Shown: positions 27,002 to 34,770, numbered from the stretch's first letter. The stretch is DNA of 35,372 bases from Peptoniphilus timonensis JC401 (GCF_000312025.1 NZ_HE978593.1:113307-148678); one strand, 5' to 3'. Numbers and translations are program-made. The notes: generated by a model not told the origin, from the sequence alone.

Positions 27002-27262
27002 ATGCATTTTATAGGAAGTATATTGTGGTTTCTTGTCTATTTACTCAATCATGATGAAAAATCTATAGAAAGATTGCCCCTTCTTGCCGCTTTAACTTTA
27101 GCAACATCTTTAATTTTCACATTTTTTTTAAAATTATTTAATATTTTTCGTGCTTATACTGTTGAGGATTTCTGTGCATTTTTGGAGTTGGCTTGTATGT
27201 TTGACAATTTAATTTTTATTTATCAAAATAAAAATAAAGAAAAAGAAAATAAAGTTAAATAG
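27002..27262 (+). CDS. Small membrane protein, function unknown
   Basis: The 86-residue product has two hydrophobic stretches (HFIGSILWFLVYLL near the start and ALTLATSLIFTFFLKLF in the middle) and a lysine/asparagine-rich tail. I do not recognise the family. The start at 27002 follows GGGAG; the frame extends to 26975 without a ribosome binding site. It lies between dusB and greA and ends at a terminator, so it is probably the last gene of the coaX operon. Confidence 0.6.
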   Translation: MHFIGSILWFLVYLLNHDEKSIERLPLLAALTLATSLIFTFFLKLFNIFRAYTVEDFCAFLELACMFDNLIFIYQNKNKEKENKVK

Positions 27263-27267
27263 ATTTC

Positions 27268-27301
27268 AAACTCTGTGAATGAATTTGCAGAGTTTATTTT
27301 A
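27268..27301 (+). terminator. Rho-independent terminator of the coaX-dusB operon
   Basis: AAACTCTG pairs exactly with CAGAGTTT around a 12-base loop, followed by a T-rich ATTTTATT. Confidence 0.8.
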
Positions 27302-27342
27302 TTGTAAAAATTTTTAAAAATTCACTCAAATACTTTAAAATC

Positions 27343-27371
27343 TTGACATTTAGAGAAGTATAAACTATAAT
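27343..27371 (+). promoter_or_regulatory. Consensus sigma-A promoter of greA-lysS
   Basis: A perfect TTGACA (27343-27348), a 17-base spacer and a perfect TATAAT (27366-27371). This is the strongest promoter by consensus in the window. Confidence 0.92.
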
Positions 27372-27395
27372 AGCTTAGATTAAAAGGTTTTGTGA

Positions 27396-27419
27396 AAGGC
27401 GGCTGACGCCTTATTTTTT
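27396..27419 (+). terminator. Leader terminator/attenuator between the promoter and greA
   Basis: AAGGCG pairs with CGCCTT around GCTGA, followed by A and six T residues. It lies inside the 5' leader, so initiation near 27378 would give a short RNA of about 42 bases when termination occurs. The ribosome binding site of greA begins just after it. Confidence 0.8.
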
Positions 27420-27440
27420 ATATATTGAGGAGAGAGAATT

Positions 27441-27914
27441 TTGGAAAAAGATATATTTTTTACACCGGAAGGTCTAGAAAAAATCGAAAATGAAATTGAG
27501 TATTTAAAAACTGTTAGAAGAAAAGAAGTTTCTGAAAGAATTAAGGTAGCTCTAGGTTATGGTGACCTTTCAGAAAACTCTGAGTATGATGAAGCGAAAA
27601 ACGAACAAGCACAAGTTGAAGAGAGAATTGCAAAGCTTGAAATGATGGTTCGTAATGCAAAGATTATAGATGAAAAAGATTTAAATACAGATGTTGTTAA
27701 TGTAGGTTCTAGTGTAAAAGTTAGAGAACTTGACACAATGGAAGAGGACGAATACACAATTGTTGGTTCAGCGGAAGCAGATCCTCTTGAAGGAAAAATT
27801 TCAAATGAATCACCAGTTGGTTCAAAACTTTTAGGCAATCGTGTAGGCGATGTTGTAGAAGTTGAAGTTCCAGACGGAATTATCAAGTACGAAATTTGTG
27901 GAATAACTATTTAG
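27441..27914 (+). CDS. greA: Transcription elongation factor GreA
   Basis: GreA stimulates cleavage of backtracked RNA by RNA polymerase. The 157-residue protein has the N-terminal coiled coil with the acidic tip [15 protein letters not shown] (D42, E45), and the C-terminal FKBP-like domain with [19 protein letters not shown] and [13 protein letters not shown]. The start is a TTG at 27441, 6-7 bases after GAGGAGAGA. lysS follows 10 bases after the stop. Expression is likely limited by the leader terminator. Confidence 0.96.
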   Translation: MEKDIFFTPEGLEKIENEIEYLKTVRRKEVSERIKVALGYGDLSENSEYDEAKNEQAQVEERIAKLEMMVRNAKIIDEKDLNTDVVNVGSSVKVRELDTMEEDEYTIVGSAEADPLEGKISNESPVGSKLLGNRVGDVVEVEVPDGIIKYEICGITI

Positions 27915-27924
27915 GAGGCAGTTT

Positions 27925-29832
27925 GTGAAGAAGACAGAAGATGCAAAACTAAATGAAATGCTTTTGTTAAAAAGACAAAAGCTCGATGAATTAAAAAAAG
28001 AAGGAAAAGATCCCTTTGTCAATGAAACATACGATGTAACTGCTCATTCAGTTGATATTAAAGAAGAATTTAATGAAGCTGAAGAAAGAGAAGTTTCTAT
28101 AGCTGGTCGTGTAATGAGCAAAAGACGTCACGGTAAAATTTGTTTCTTAGATGTGAGAGATTCTGTGGGAACAATCCAAGTATTTGCAAGAAAAGATGTC
28201 CTTGAAGATAAATATGAAGAAGTTAAGGGACTTGACATTGGAGATATTATTGGTGTAAAGGGAATTGTATTTAAAACAGAAGCAGGGGAAATCACAGTTC
28301 GTGCAACTGACTTAACTCTACTTTCTAAATCACTACAAATTCTTCCAGAAAAATTCCACGGACTAAAGGATCCAGACCTAAGATACAGACAAAGATATGT
28401 TGATTTAATTGTAAATCCTGAAGTAAAAGACGTATTTATTAAGAGAAATAAAATTATCAAAAAAATTAGAGAATTTTTAGATAATAAAGATTTTCTAGAA
28501 GTTGAAACACCAATCCTTGGTACAGTAGCAGGTGGTGCAAATGCAAGACCTTTCTACACTCATCACAACACTCTTGATATTGACATGCAACTTAGAATTG
28601 CCAATGAATTATTCTTAAAGAGATTAATCGTAGGTGGATTTGACAAAGTTTATGAAATGGGCAAGATGTTTAGAAATGAAGGAATGGATCCAAAACACAA
28701 TCCTGAATTTACAAACATTGAACTTTACCAAGCCTATGCTGACTATGAAGAAATGATGAGAATTACTGAAAATCTTTTCGAATATGTGGCACTTGAAGTT
28801 CTTGGAACTGACACAATTAACTATCAAGGAACAGAAATATGCCTAAAGGCTCCTTGGAAGAGAATTACTATGATTGATGCAGTTAAAAAATATGCTGACG
28901 TAGACTTTAACGAAATTGATTCTGATGAAAAGGCAAGAGAAATTGCAAGAGAAAAGGGACTAGAAGTAAATGACAATGACACATGGGGCAAGCTTCTTTC
29001 AGAAATGTTTGAAGAATTCTGTGAAGAACATCTTGTTGAACCAACTTTTGTAATTGGTCACCCAGTAGAAGTTTCTCCACTAGCAAAGAGAAATCCAAAG
29101 GATCCAAGACTTACACAAAGATTTGAAGCCTTTATAAATACTTGGGAATTTGCAAATGCCTTCTCAGAACTTAACGATCCAATTGACCAAAGAGAAAGAT
29201 TTGAAGCTCAAGTTGCAGAAAAAGAAGCAGGCGACGACGAAGCTCATCCAATGGATTCAGACTTCATAAATGCCATTGAAGTTGGTCTTCCTCCAACAGG
29301 CGGACTTGGAATTGGTGTTGATAGAATGATTGTACTATTAACTGATCAACCAAGCATTAGAGACGTACTATTATTCCCAACAATGAAACCAATTGGTCAA
29401 GAAGTTGCAGAAATGAAAGCTAACAAGGTAGCTGATGATGTGGCAGTTTCAAAAATTGACATGTCAAAAGTAAAAGTTGAACCATTATTTGAAGATATGG
29501 TTGATTTTGATACTTTCTCAAAATCTGACTTTAGAGTTGTAAAAGTTAAGAACTGTGAAGAAGTTCCAAAATCTAAAAAACTTCTTAGATTCACACTTGA
29601 TGATGGAACAGAAAATGAGAGAACAATCCTTTCTGGAATTAAAAATGTTTATGATGCAGAAGATTTAATAGGAAAAACACTTGTAGCGATTACAAACCTT
29701 CCACCAAGAAAGATGATGGGAGTAGAATCATGTGGTATGCTACTATCTGCAGTGTGCGACTATGATGGAGAAGAATTATTAAATCTTATAATGTTAGATG
29801 ACAATATTCCAGCAGGGGCAAAATTATATTAA
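27925..29832 (+). CDS. lysS: Lysyl-tRNA synthetase (class II) with C-terminal tRNA-binding domain
   Basis: The enzyme charges tRNA-Lys. Residues 1 to about 500 are an ordinary class II LysRS: OB-fold anticodon domain ([21 protein letters not shown]), [10 protein letters not shown], motif 1 around FLEVETPIL, motif 2 [20 protein letters not shown] and motif 3 [13 protein letters not shown]. Residues 516-635 are an added domain of the Trbp111/EMAP-II type ([53 protein letters not shown]), the kind usual at the end of MetRS. Most bacterial LysRS end near 490-500 residues, so this fusion is unusual. The start is GTG, after AGGAGGC. A diverged copy of its last 77 bases lies 1193 bases downstream. 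Confidence 0.96.
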   Translation: MKKTEDAKLNEMLLLKRQKLDELKKEGKDPFVNETYDVTAHSVDIKEEFNEAEEREVSIAGRVMSKRRHGKICFLDVRDSVGTIQVFARKDVLEDKYEEVKGLDIGDIIGVKGIVFKTEAGEITVRATDLTLLSKSLQILPEKFHGLKDPDLRYRQRYVDLIVNPEVKDVFIKRNKIIKKIREFLDNKDFLEVETPILGTVAGGANARPFYTHHNTLDIDMQLRIANELFLKRLIVGGFDKVYEMGKMFRNEGMDPKHNPEFTNIELYQAYADYEEMMRITENLFEYVALEVLGTDTINYQGTEICLKAPWKRITMIDAVKKYADVDFNEIDSDEKAREIAREKGLEVNDNDTWGKLLSEMFEEFCEEHLVEPTFVIGHPVEVSPLAKRNPKDPRLTQRFEAFINTWEFANAFSELNDPIDQRERFEAQVAEKEAGDDEAHPMDSDFINAIEVGLPPTGGLGIGVDRMIVLLTDQPSIRDVLLFPTMKPIGQEVAEMKANKVADDVAVSKIDMSKVKVEPLFEDMVDFDTFSKSDFRVVKVKNCEEVPKSKKLLRFTLDDGTENERTILSGIKNVYDAEDLIGKTLVAITNLPPRKMMGVESCGMLLSAVCDYDGEELLNLIMLDDNIPAGAKLY

Positions 29833-29840
29833 TAAAAGGA

Positions 29841-29877
29841 AAAGAACTGAGATAAAAAAATTCTCAGTTCTTTTTTT
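29841..29877 (+). terminator. Rho-independent terminator of greA-lysS
   Basis: AAAGAACTGAGA pairs exactly with TCTCAGTTCTTT, with seven T residues closing it. Confidence 0.93.
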
Positions 29878-29898
29878 ATTTCAAAAAAGGAGATTAGT

Positions 29899-30189
29899 AT
29901 GAAAAAATTAGAGCAATTAAGACAAGAGTCAAAAGAAATAAAATCCTAATAGAAGAAGCAACAAGGACAAAAGAAATTAATGATAGGTCGACCCTATGGA
30001 ATAAAGTATAAATGTTGGAAAAATTTTAATGCACAACTAGCAAGACAATTCATAATAGGACTAGCAAAAGAATTATCTTTAAGTGAAAATAAAAAACTAG
30101 TCGAAAGATTTATAAAAGAAAACTTAACATCACAAGGAATGATAGTAGATTATGCAATTCATGATGAGAGTCTAGACAAAAATGGGTAG
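29899..30189 (+). pseudogene. MobA/MobL-type relaxase relic (mobilizable element remnant)
   Basis: Broken pieces in different frames together match a stretch inside MobA/MobL (MOBQ) relaxases. One frame reads EINDRSTLWNKV and then stops at 30009-30011. The next reads NFNAQLARQFIIGLAKELSL, followed by ENKKLVERFIKEN, MIVDYAIHDESLDKNG and a stop. The family's consensus has DR-x-LWN-x-VE, then AQLAREFEIALP-x-ELS, and GM-x-AD-x-AIHD before an NPHAH metal motif, which is lost here. A 16-codon open frame with a good ribosome binding site (ATG at 29899) leads in and then stops. No catalytic parts remain. It sits directly after the lysS terminator. Confidence 0.72.
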
Positions 30190-30303
30190 TAATCTTATAT
30201 AAGTTGAAAGTTTTACTAGGCTAAGAATAAATTTTTTACGAAAATTGTTACTTGTCCTAAAGCTTGGTAAGGTTCTAATTCTAGTGAAAGTGATGGCAAC
30301 AGT

Positions 30304-30876
30304 ATGAAAGAAAAACTCATTATTAAAAAATTAAGAGAAGATCGCAGAAATGAAATCTACACAAATAGAGGAATTAATCCAATATTCCAGCTAAATCCAA
30401 AATCAAAAATTTTGATAATTGGGCAAGCTCCTGGGGAAAAGGTTGAAGAAACTGGTATTTTATTTAATGATAAGAGTGGGGAAAATCTTGTCAAATGGTT
30501 GGGTATATCTGAAGACGTCCTCCATAGTGAAGATTTTTCTATAATTCCAATGGATTTTTATTATCCTGGAAAGGGAAAATCGGGTGACAAGGCTCCTAGA
30601 TCTTTTATTGCAAAAGAATACCATCCACTTTTATTAAATGAATTGAAGGATATAAGGTTAACCATTTTGATAGGAGCCTATGCTCAAAAGTTTTATTTGA
30701 AGGATAAATTTAAGAAAAATTTAACTGAAACAGTAAAATCTTACAAAGAATTTTTGCCAGAATATTTCCCAATAGTCCACCCAAGTCCTCTAAACAACAG
30801 GTGGATAGCAAAAAATCCTTTTTTTAAAGAGGAGGTCTTGCCTGAGTTAAAGAAAATGGTAAAAAAGGTGATATAA
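30304..30876 (+). CDS. Uracil-DNA glycosylase family protein
   Basis: The 190-residue protein matches the uracil-DNA glycosylase superfamily: ILIIGQAPGEKVEETGILFN (active-site loop), SGENLVKWLG, DFYYPGKGKSGDKAPR and the late HPSPLNNRW motif that inserts into DNA. It resembles the family 4/5-like or uncharacterised members rather than classical Ung; exact substrate is unknown. The ribosome binding site is weak. The gene lies between the relaxase relic and the second lysS 3' end, so it may be cargo of the decayed element or a resident gene. Confidence 0.82.
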   Translation: MKEKLIIKKLREDRRNEIYTNRGINPIFQLNPKSKILIIGQAPGEKVEETGILFNDKSGENLVKWLGISEDVLHSEDFSIIPMDFYYPGKGKSGDKAPRSFIAKEYHPLLLNELKDIRLTILIGAYAQKFYLKDKFKKNLTETVKSYKEFLPEYFPIVHPSPLNNRWIAKNPFFKEEVLPELKKMVKKVI

Positions 30877-30947
30877 ATTATGTTTGTAAAAATTTATTGT
30901 ATAACTTTTTTTATGGTAATGGTCATCAACAAGGAGAGAAAATATGA

Positions 30948-31025
30948 AGCGACTATGATGGGGAAGAACTATTAAACTTAGTGATGCTAGAAGACAAAAT
31001 TCCAGCAGGAGCAAAATTATATTAA
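30948..31025 (+). pseudogene. Second, truncated copy of the lysS 3' end
   Basis: From 30949 to 31025 the sequence matches lysS 29756-29832: 66 of 77 bases by hand alignment, no gaps, with most changes synonymous or conservative. It encodes [20 protein letters not shown] and then AKLY-stop, against [20 protein letters not shown] and AKLY-stop in lysS. An in-frame stop stands just upstream, so no gene body remains. A strong terminator follows. It is best read as a gene-end relic left by integration of an element, or as the end of a lost paralog. Confidence 0.85.
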
Positions 31026-31035
31026 AGAACACGAT

Positions 31036-31078
31036 AAAAATTAAACTGGGGTTTGTTATGAATCCCAGTTTAATTTTT
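31036..31078 (+). terminator. Rho-independent terminator after the lysS-end relic
   Basis: A perfect 15-bp stem (AAAAATTAAACTGGG with CCCAGTTTAATTTTT) around a 13-base loop. It may be the original lysS terminator. Confidence 0.88.
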
Positions 31079-31094
31079 ATAATCAACCTATTAA

Positions 31095-31103
31095 TGTTAT
31101 AAT
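31095..31103 (+). promoter_or_regulatory. Extended -10 promoter of the exporter operon
   Basis: TGTTATAAT is a perfect extended -10, about 90 bases before the first start codon. No -35 is evident because the terminator stem occupies that place. Confidence 0.5.
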
Positions 31104-31193
31104 TATTAAAGATGGAAATCGTTTTATACTTTAAACCAATCTTAATAAATCTGATTTTGATTTCAACATTTTGTATTGATTGAGGGGTCTTTG

Positions 31194-33170
31194 ATGAAGA
31201 GAATAAAAATAATAATTTCATTAATTTTAATATTTATAGGAATAATACTTGTTGGAGAATACGGTATAACATACCTTGATAATTTTTCCAATGATATGCC
31301 CAATACTACAATTATTTATCAGCCTGGAATGGATCATGAAAAGATGAAAGAGGAAGTAGAGGAAGCAGCTCGTAAATTTGATGTAGAATTCTTTGTGGTT
31401 AAACAAGATGTCATAAGTACAAACGAGAATAACTTAATTGTTTATAGCTCTAGCCCAAAGGTAGAAAAATATTTATCAGAAGAGAAGGGTATTTACGAAA
31501 GGGAATATACTAGCTTATTTTTTGGAAAAGTGAATCTTTCCTATGACGATTATAAAAATATTTCTTCCTCAGACCTAGAAGTCAACAATAATTATTATCT
31601 GTTTGGAAATAAAGATGATATTAAAAATTTCAAGATATCACTAATCAATAAGTATGCTGGCAATCATCCAAGATTTCCAGAAAAATCCAGAAAATTTGAC
31701 TACACTGTTTATGGACTTTGGACAATAATTTTTGCCATGTGTCTAATATTTACAGCAATTTACGTAAAAACTCGTAAAGAAGATGCCTTTATAAAAATAA
31801 TTTATGGAGAAAATAGGCTTTATTTAATATTTAAAGAAATAATAATAGACCTTATTTCTATTGTAGGCATTGGAATCCTATTTCTACAGCTTTTAAAAGC
31901 TTATACCTATACAGATTTTTATAAAAATGCCTTTTATTTAATGCTTGGTCTATTTGCTCTTATAAATTCTTTGACCTATTTTTCTTTTTATAGATTTGAT
32001 GTAGGAAAAGTCTATAAAGATAATTCTTTTGTGACTATTTCAGCCCTATATTTATTAAAAGTCATAAGCGTAAGTCTTGTTTCTCTTGCCCTTGCTATAA
32101 ATTTCCTTATGATCAAAGAGTCCTTAGACTTTATTTCTGAAGAAGATTTCTTTAAAGCACACAAAGACTACTACTATACAAATTTAGGATATATACCTAG
32201 AGAAAATTATCCGGGAGGAAGTAAAAATGTAATAGAAGATAGTTCTAGAGTAAAAGAAATTTTCTACAAAAAATACTTCAAAGAATTTGATCCTTTAGTG
32301 CTTGTAAATTTTGATAATATAGGCGATAAAGACATGGTCTTAACTAATAGAAATAGCTTAGATTATTTAAAATCTGAGATAAGTTCAATAAAGGATAAAG
32401 AATTTAAAGAAAAATTATACTATTTTATTCCTGAATCAACCAAAGAAAAAAATCAAAAGATTGAGTTACTAGATTTAAGGGTTGAGGATCATCTTGATGA
32501 AAAAGCTGTAAAAAATAAAGAAATAATCTATTATGAAGATAAGGCTAAGATAATTAATGTTGATGATTTATTGCCACTTAATAGTAAAATTAGTAAAAAT
32601 CCTATAGTTATTTTTGATAATAGAGTGCCAGAATTCGTAGAAGAAAATATTGTAGGCAATGCTTTTAGAACTACTTACGATAGGGATATCATGTACAAAA
32701 TAAAAGAAGATAAATTTAATGACTTTATTAAAGAGTATAAACTTGAGTCAGAAATTCATGGAAAGACCAATGTTTATGAAAACTATTTAGATGGTAAATT
32801 AAAGATGAGAAGACTTTTAAAAATGGAAGTCGTTATATCTTTGATATTAATAAGCTTAGAAATTATTATTCTACTTACCCTAACAAAGCTTGAATTTAGG
32901 ATAAATGCTTACAAAATTTCTCTGATGAAGATACTTGGATATAATTTCTGGGAAAGATACAAAAAATTAATTATATTTTCTATTATAGGATCTCTCTTAG
33001 CTATGATTATCTTTATCTTAATAAACCTAAAGTATAGATTAATTCCATTTGCTTATGGAATAGTAATAATAGGTCTTGTTTTTGTTATCGAACAGCTTAT
33101 TATCCATAGAGAAATAAAAAGAATAGAAAATCATAATATAGAACTGGTACTAAAAGGAGAATTTCGATGA
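31194..33170 (+). CDS. DUF1430-like bacteriocin-associated integral membrane protein
   Basis: The 658-residue protein has an N-terminal span (KIIISLILIFIGIILVGEYG), an outer domain, four spans at about 180-310 (for example YGLWTIIFAMCLIFTAIYV and LYLLKVISVSLVSLALAINF), a second outer domain, and three spans at the end (EVVISLILISLEIIILLTL and following). This layout and the partner ATPase match the DUF1430 family found next to lactococcin-972-type bacteriocin exporters. GAGGGG precedes the ATG at 31194. It overlaps the ATPase gene by 4 bases (ATGA), so the two are translationally coupled and form one transporter. No bacteriocin precursor with the known lactococcin-972 pattern is visible beside it. 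Confidence 0.75.
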   Translation: MKRIKIIISLILIFIGIILVGEYGITYLDNFSNDMPNTTIIYQPGMDHEKMKEEVEEAARKFDVEFFVVKQDVISTNENNLIVYSSSPKVEKYLSEEKGIYEREYTSLFFGKVNLSYDDYKNISSSDLEVNNNYYLFGNKDDIKNFKISLINKYAGNHPRFPEKSRKFDYTVYGLWTIIFAMCLIFTAIYVKTRKEDAFIKIIYGENRLYLIFKEIIIDLISIVGIGILFLQLLKAYTYTDFYKNAFYLMLGLFALINSLTYFSFYRFDVGKVYKDNSFVTISALYLLKVISVSLVSLALAINFLMIKESLDFISEEDFFKAHKDYYYTNLGYIPRENYPGGSKNVIEDSSRVKEIFYKKYFKEFDPLVLVNFDNIGDKDMVLTNRNSLDYLKSEISSIKDKEFKEKLYYFIPESTKEKNQKIELLDLRVEDHLDEKAVKNKEIIYYEDKAKIINVDDLLPLNSKISKNPIVIFDNRVPEFVEENIVGNAFRTTYDRDIMYKIKEDKFNDFIKEYKLESEIHGKTNVYENYLDGKLKMRRLLKMEVVISLILISLEIIILLTLTKLEFRINAYKISLMKILGYNFWERYKKLIIFSIIGSLLAMIIFILINLKYRLIPFAYGIVIIGLVFVIEQLIIHREIKRIENHNIELVLKGEFR

Positions 33171-33775
33171 TTGAAATAAAAAATATGAATAAATCCTTTG
33201 GAGACAAGGTGATTTTTAAAGATTTTAACCTAGAAATTAAAGATCAAGAATTTGTAGTATTATCGGGCAAGAGTGGTAGTGGTAAAACGACGCTTTTAAA
33301 TATAATAGGGGGAATTGAAAAAGTAGACTCTGGAGAAGTCCTTGTTGGCAATCAAGATATAACAAAAGAGAAAAATCTACTTGATTATTTTAGATATACT
33401 GTGGGATTTCTATTTCAAAACTTTGCCCTAATTGAAAGAGAGACAGTTTATGAAAACCTAAAACTTGTCAAAAAAAGATGCAGAACAGACATAAGTATAG
33501 AAGAAGCTCTGGAAATGGTGGGACTTTCTGACAAGAAGAATCAAAAAGTCTATACACTTTCTGGAGGAGAACAGCAAAGAGTTGCCTTAGCAAGACTTTT
33601 AATAAAAAAGTGCAAGTTAATATTAGCAGATGAACCGACAGGATCACTTGATAGGGAAAATGCAAATATGGTTATTTCTATTTTAAAAGAATATCAAAAA
33701 ATGGGAAAGACAGTTTGCTTGGTAACTCATGATGATTATATAAAGACTTTAGGAGATAGGGTGGTTAATTTATGA
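33167..33775 (+). CDS. ABC transporter ATPase of the lactococcin-972 export group
   Basis: The 202-residue ATPase has Walker A SGKSGSGKTTLL, Q loop FLFQNFALIERETVYENLKL, signature LSGGEQQRVALARLL, Walker [13 protein letters not shown] and H loop LVTHDD. The run YFRYTVGFLFQNFALIE closely resembles the ATPases annotated as putative bacteriocin export, lactococcin 972 group. It starts within the stop of the DUF1430-like gene and its own stop overlaps the next start (ATGA both times). Energises export or immunity by the membrane partner. Confidence 0.88.
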   Translation: MIEIKNMNKSFGDKVIFKDFNLEIKDQEFVVLSGKSGSGKTTLLNIIGGIEKVDSGEVLVGNQDITKEKNLLDYFRYTVGFLFQNFALIERETVYENLKLVKKRCRTDISIEEALEMVGLSDKKNQKVYTLSGGEQQRVALARLLIKKCKLILADEPTGSLDRENANMVISILKEYQKMGKTVCLVTHDDYIKTLGDRVVNL

Positions 33776-34227
33776 AAAAGAATTTGAAAAAAATAATAAT
33801 AGGGATAGTAGGACTAGCCTTGGCTTATTCTTTGCTATGGTTTGCAAATTCAAAATATGTTTACGCACCCTATACAAAAGAAGTTCCAAAACATGAATCA
33901 GGCTTATATGTTCTTCATGATGAAAAGACAAATTATACTTTCAATGTTAAGTCACCTGGATTCTCATCTTTCACAGGTAATCTAGGAGTTTCAAATAATG
34001 AAGGGTCTGGACTTATAATATGGCCGGGATTTTTTGGTAAAAATTATGAGTATGGTGCAAGGATAAAAGATGGGGATTCCACTTATCAAATAGAACTTGA
34101 TGAAGATATGAATATTATAGGCGAAGATGAAAACTTAAAAGAAGTTTATGAAAAAAATAAAGAGTTAATAGATAATATGTTTGAAGCAGCAGAAAAAGTT
34201 TGGAAAGTAGATTTCTCGGAAAAATAA
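33772..34227 (+). CDS. Membrane-anchored extracytoplasmic protein of the exporter operon, unknown
   Basis: The 151-residue product begins with a signal anchor or uncleaved signal (KKIIIGIVGLALAYSLLWFA) without a lipobox cysteine. The rest is a small, strand-rich domain (SGLYVLHDEKTNYTFNVKS, SGLIIWPGFFGKNYEYGARI) followed by a charged helix (NKELIDNMFEAAEKVWKVDF). I do not recognise a family. Its 4-base overlap with the ATPase gene shows it belongs to the transporter; an accessory or immunity role outside the membrane is possible. It is not a lactococcin-like precursor. A strong terminator follows. Confidence 0.75.
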   Translation: MKKNLKKIIIGIVGLALAYSLLWFANSKYVYAPYTKEVPKHESGLYVLHDEKTNYTFNVKSPGFSSFTGNLGVSNNEGSGLIIWPGFFGKNYEYGARIKDGDSTYQIELDEDMNIIGEDENLKEVYEKNKELIDNMFEAAEKVWKVDFSEK

Positions 34228-34241
34228 AGAAAATACAAAGT

Positions 34242-34277
34242 AGGCGATAGAATTTAAAAACTCTATCGCCTTTTTTT
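34242..34277 (+). terminator. Rho-independent terminator of the exporter operon
   Basis: AGGCGATAGA pairs exactly with TCTATCGCCT, followed by seven T residues. The stem could also stop transcripts of the converging small-peptide genes. Confidence 0.94.
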
Positions 34278-34284
34278 GCTTATT

Positions 34285-34407
34285 TTATTTTTTAAATTGT
34301 TTTAGAAGATTTAATATTTTAACTAATAAAACAATTTTAATCACATGCAAAATCGTATAGGGAATTAGACCAGTTAAGATTTCCATCGTTGCTTCATATT
34401 TTTCCAT
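34285..34407 (-). CDS. Small hydrophobic peptide B (40 residues)
   Basis: This short gene reads MEKYEATMEILTGLIPYTIL, then a hydrophobic stretch with HVIKIVLLVKILNLL and a basic end KQFKK. AAGGAGA stands 8-9 bases before the ATG at 34407, inside the end of peptide A's gene, so translation is probably coupled. One membrane span with a lysine-rich C-terminus resembles small membrane toxins and holin-like peptides (TxpA/BsrG type begin with a similar Tyr-Glu-x-Leu/Met pattern) or leaderless bacteriocins. It shares LT-x-x-x-P and ILN-x-LK with peptide A. Together the two genes fill most of the otherwise empty 34228-34817 region. No homolog can be confirmed by eye. Confidence 0.6.
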   Translation of the reverse strand: MEKYEATMEILTGLIPYTILHVIKIVLLVKILNLLKQFKK

Positions 34408-34411
34408 AAAA

Positions 34412-34534
34412 TCACATCTCCTTAAATATTTCTTTTAATTTATTTAATATTAAAATTAAAAGGATAATCTCAATTATGTTAAGAAGATAATGAGGCTGAA
34501 TTATTGTAAGGAATTTTATTATTTGCATTTTCAT
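34412..34534 (-). CDS. Small hydrophobic peptide A (40 residues)
   Basis: This short gene reads MKMQIIKFLTIIQPHYLLNI, then IEIILLILILNKLK and EIFKEM. A near-perfect GGAGGAG lies 7 bases before the ATG at 34534, one of the best ribosome binding sites in the window. It aligns with peptide B over the last 31 residues (FLT/ILT, P, a span ending in ILN-x-LK, then lysines), so the pair arose by duplication or is two halves of one system. Peptide B begins 4 bases after its stop. A leader of about 100 bases separates it from the promoter at 34645-34653. Function unknown. Confidence 0.62.
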   Translation of the reverse strand: MKMQIIKFLTIIQPHYLLNIIEIILLILILNKLKEIFKEM

Positions 34535-34644
34535 AAGTAAGCTCCTCCATTTTTAAATATATGTAAGTTAAAGTTCATTATTTTTTAGTTTTTAGCTTTA
34601 TTTTTAAATAAATTCATGACATATATGGTTTAATGATTTATCAC

Positions 34645-34653
34645 ATTATATCA
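34645..34653 (-). promoter_or_regulatory. Extended -10 promoter of the small-peptide pair
   Basis: On the minus strand TGATATAAT is a perfect extended -10. It is embedded in GTGAT-ATAAT-GTGAT, a direct repeat that could be a regulator site. The leader to the first start codon would be about 100 bases. Confidence 0.5.
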
Positions 34654-34761
34654 CAAAAAAAAGAAAATAAAGGCAATAAATCTTTTATTATGAATTTTAA
34701 GCTAATTAGCAAGTATAAATATTTATAAAGCTATTCTACTAACTTCAACAAGCTATATTTT

Positions 34762-34770
34762 GTGGTATAA
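34762..34770 (+). promoter_or_regulatory. Extended -10 promoter of pgk
   Basis: TGGTATAAT is a perfect extended -10 about 47 bases before the GTG start of pgk. The -35 is weak. Confidence 0.6.

Noticed and set aside
27396-27419. A T-box or amino-acid riboswitch in front of greA-lysS
   Set aside because: The leader is too short and lacks the T-box sequence and specifier domain; it is a simple terminator.
30881-30979. A 32-codon open frame starting MFVKIYCITFFMVMV between the glycosylase gene and the lysS-end relic
   Set aside because: It has no ribosome binding site and runs out of frame through the lysS-end relic, so it looks accidental.
34285-34534. An antisense RNA promoter opposite the small-peptide pair, which would make a classical type I toxin-antitoxin locus
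   Set aside because: I scanned the plus strand for TTGACA/TATAAT-like pairs and found none convincing, so the toxin-antitoxin reading stays a hypothesis only.
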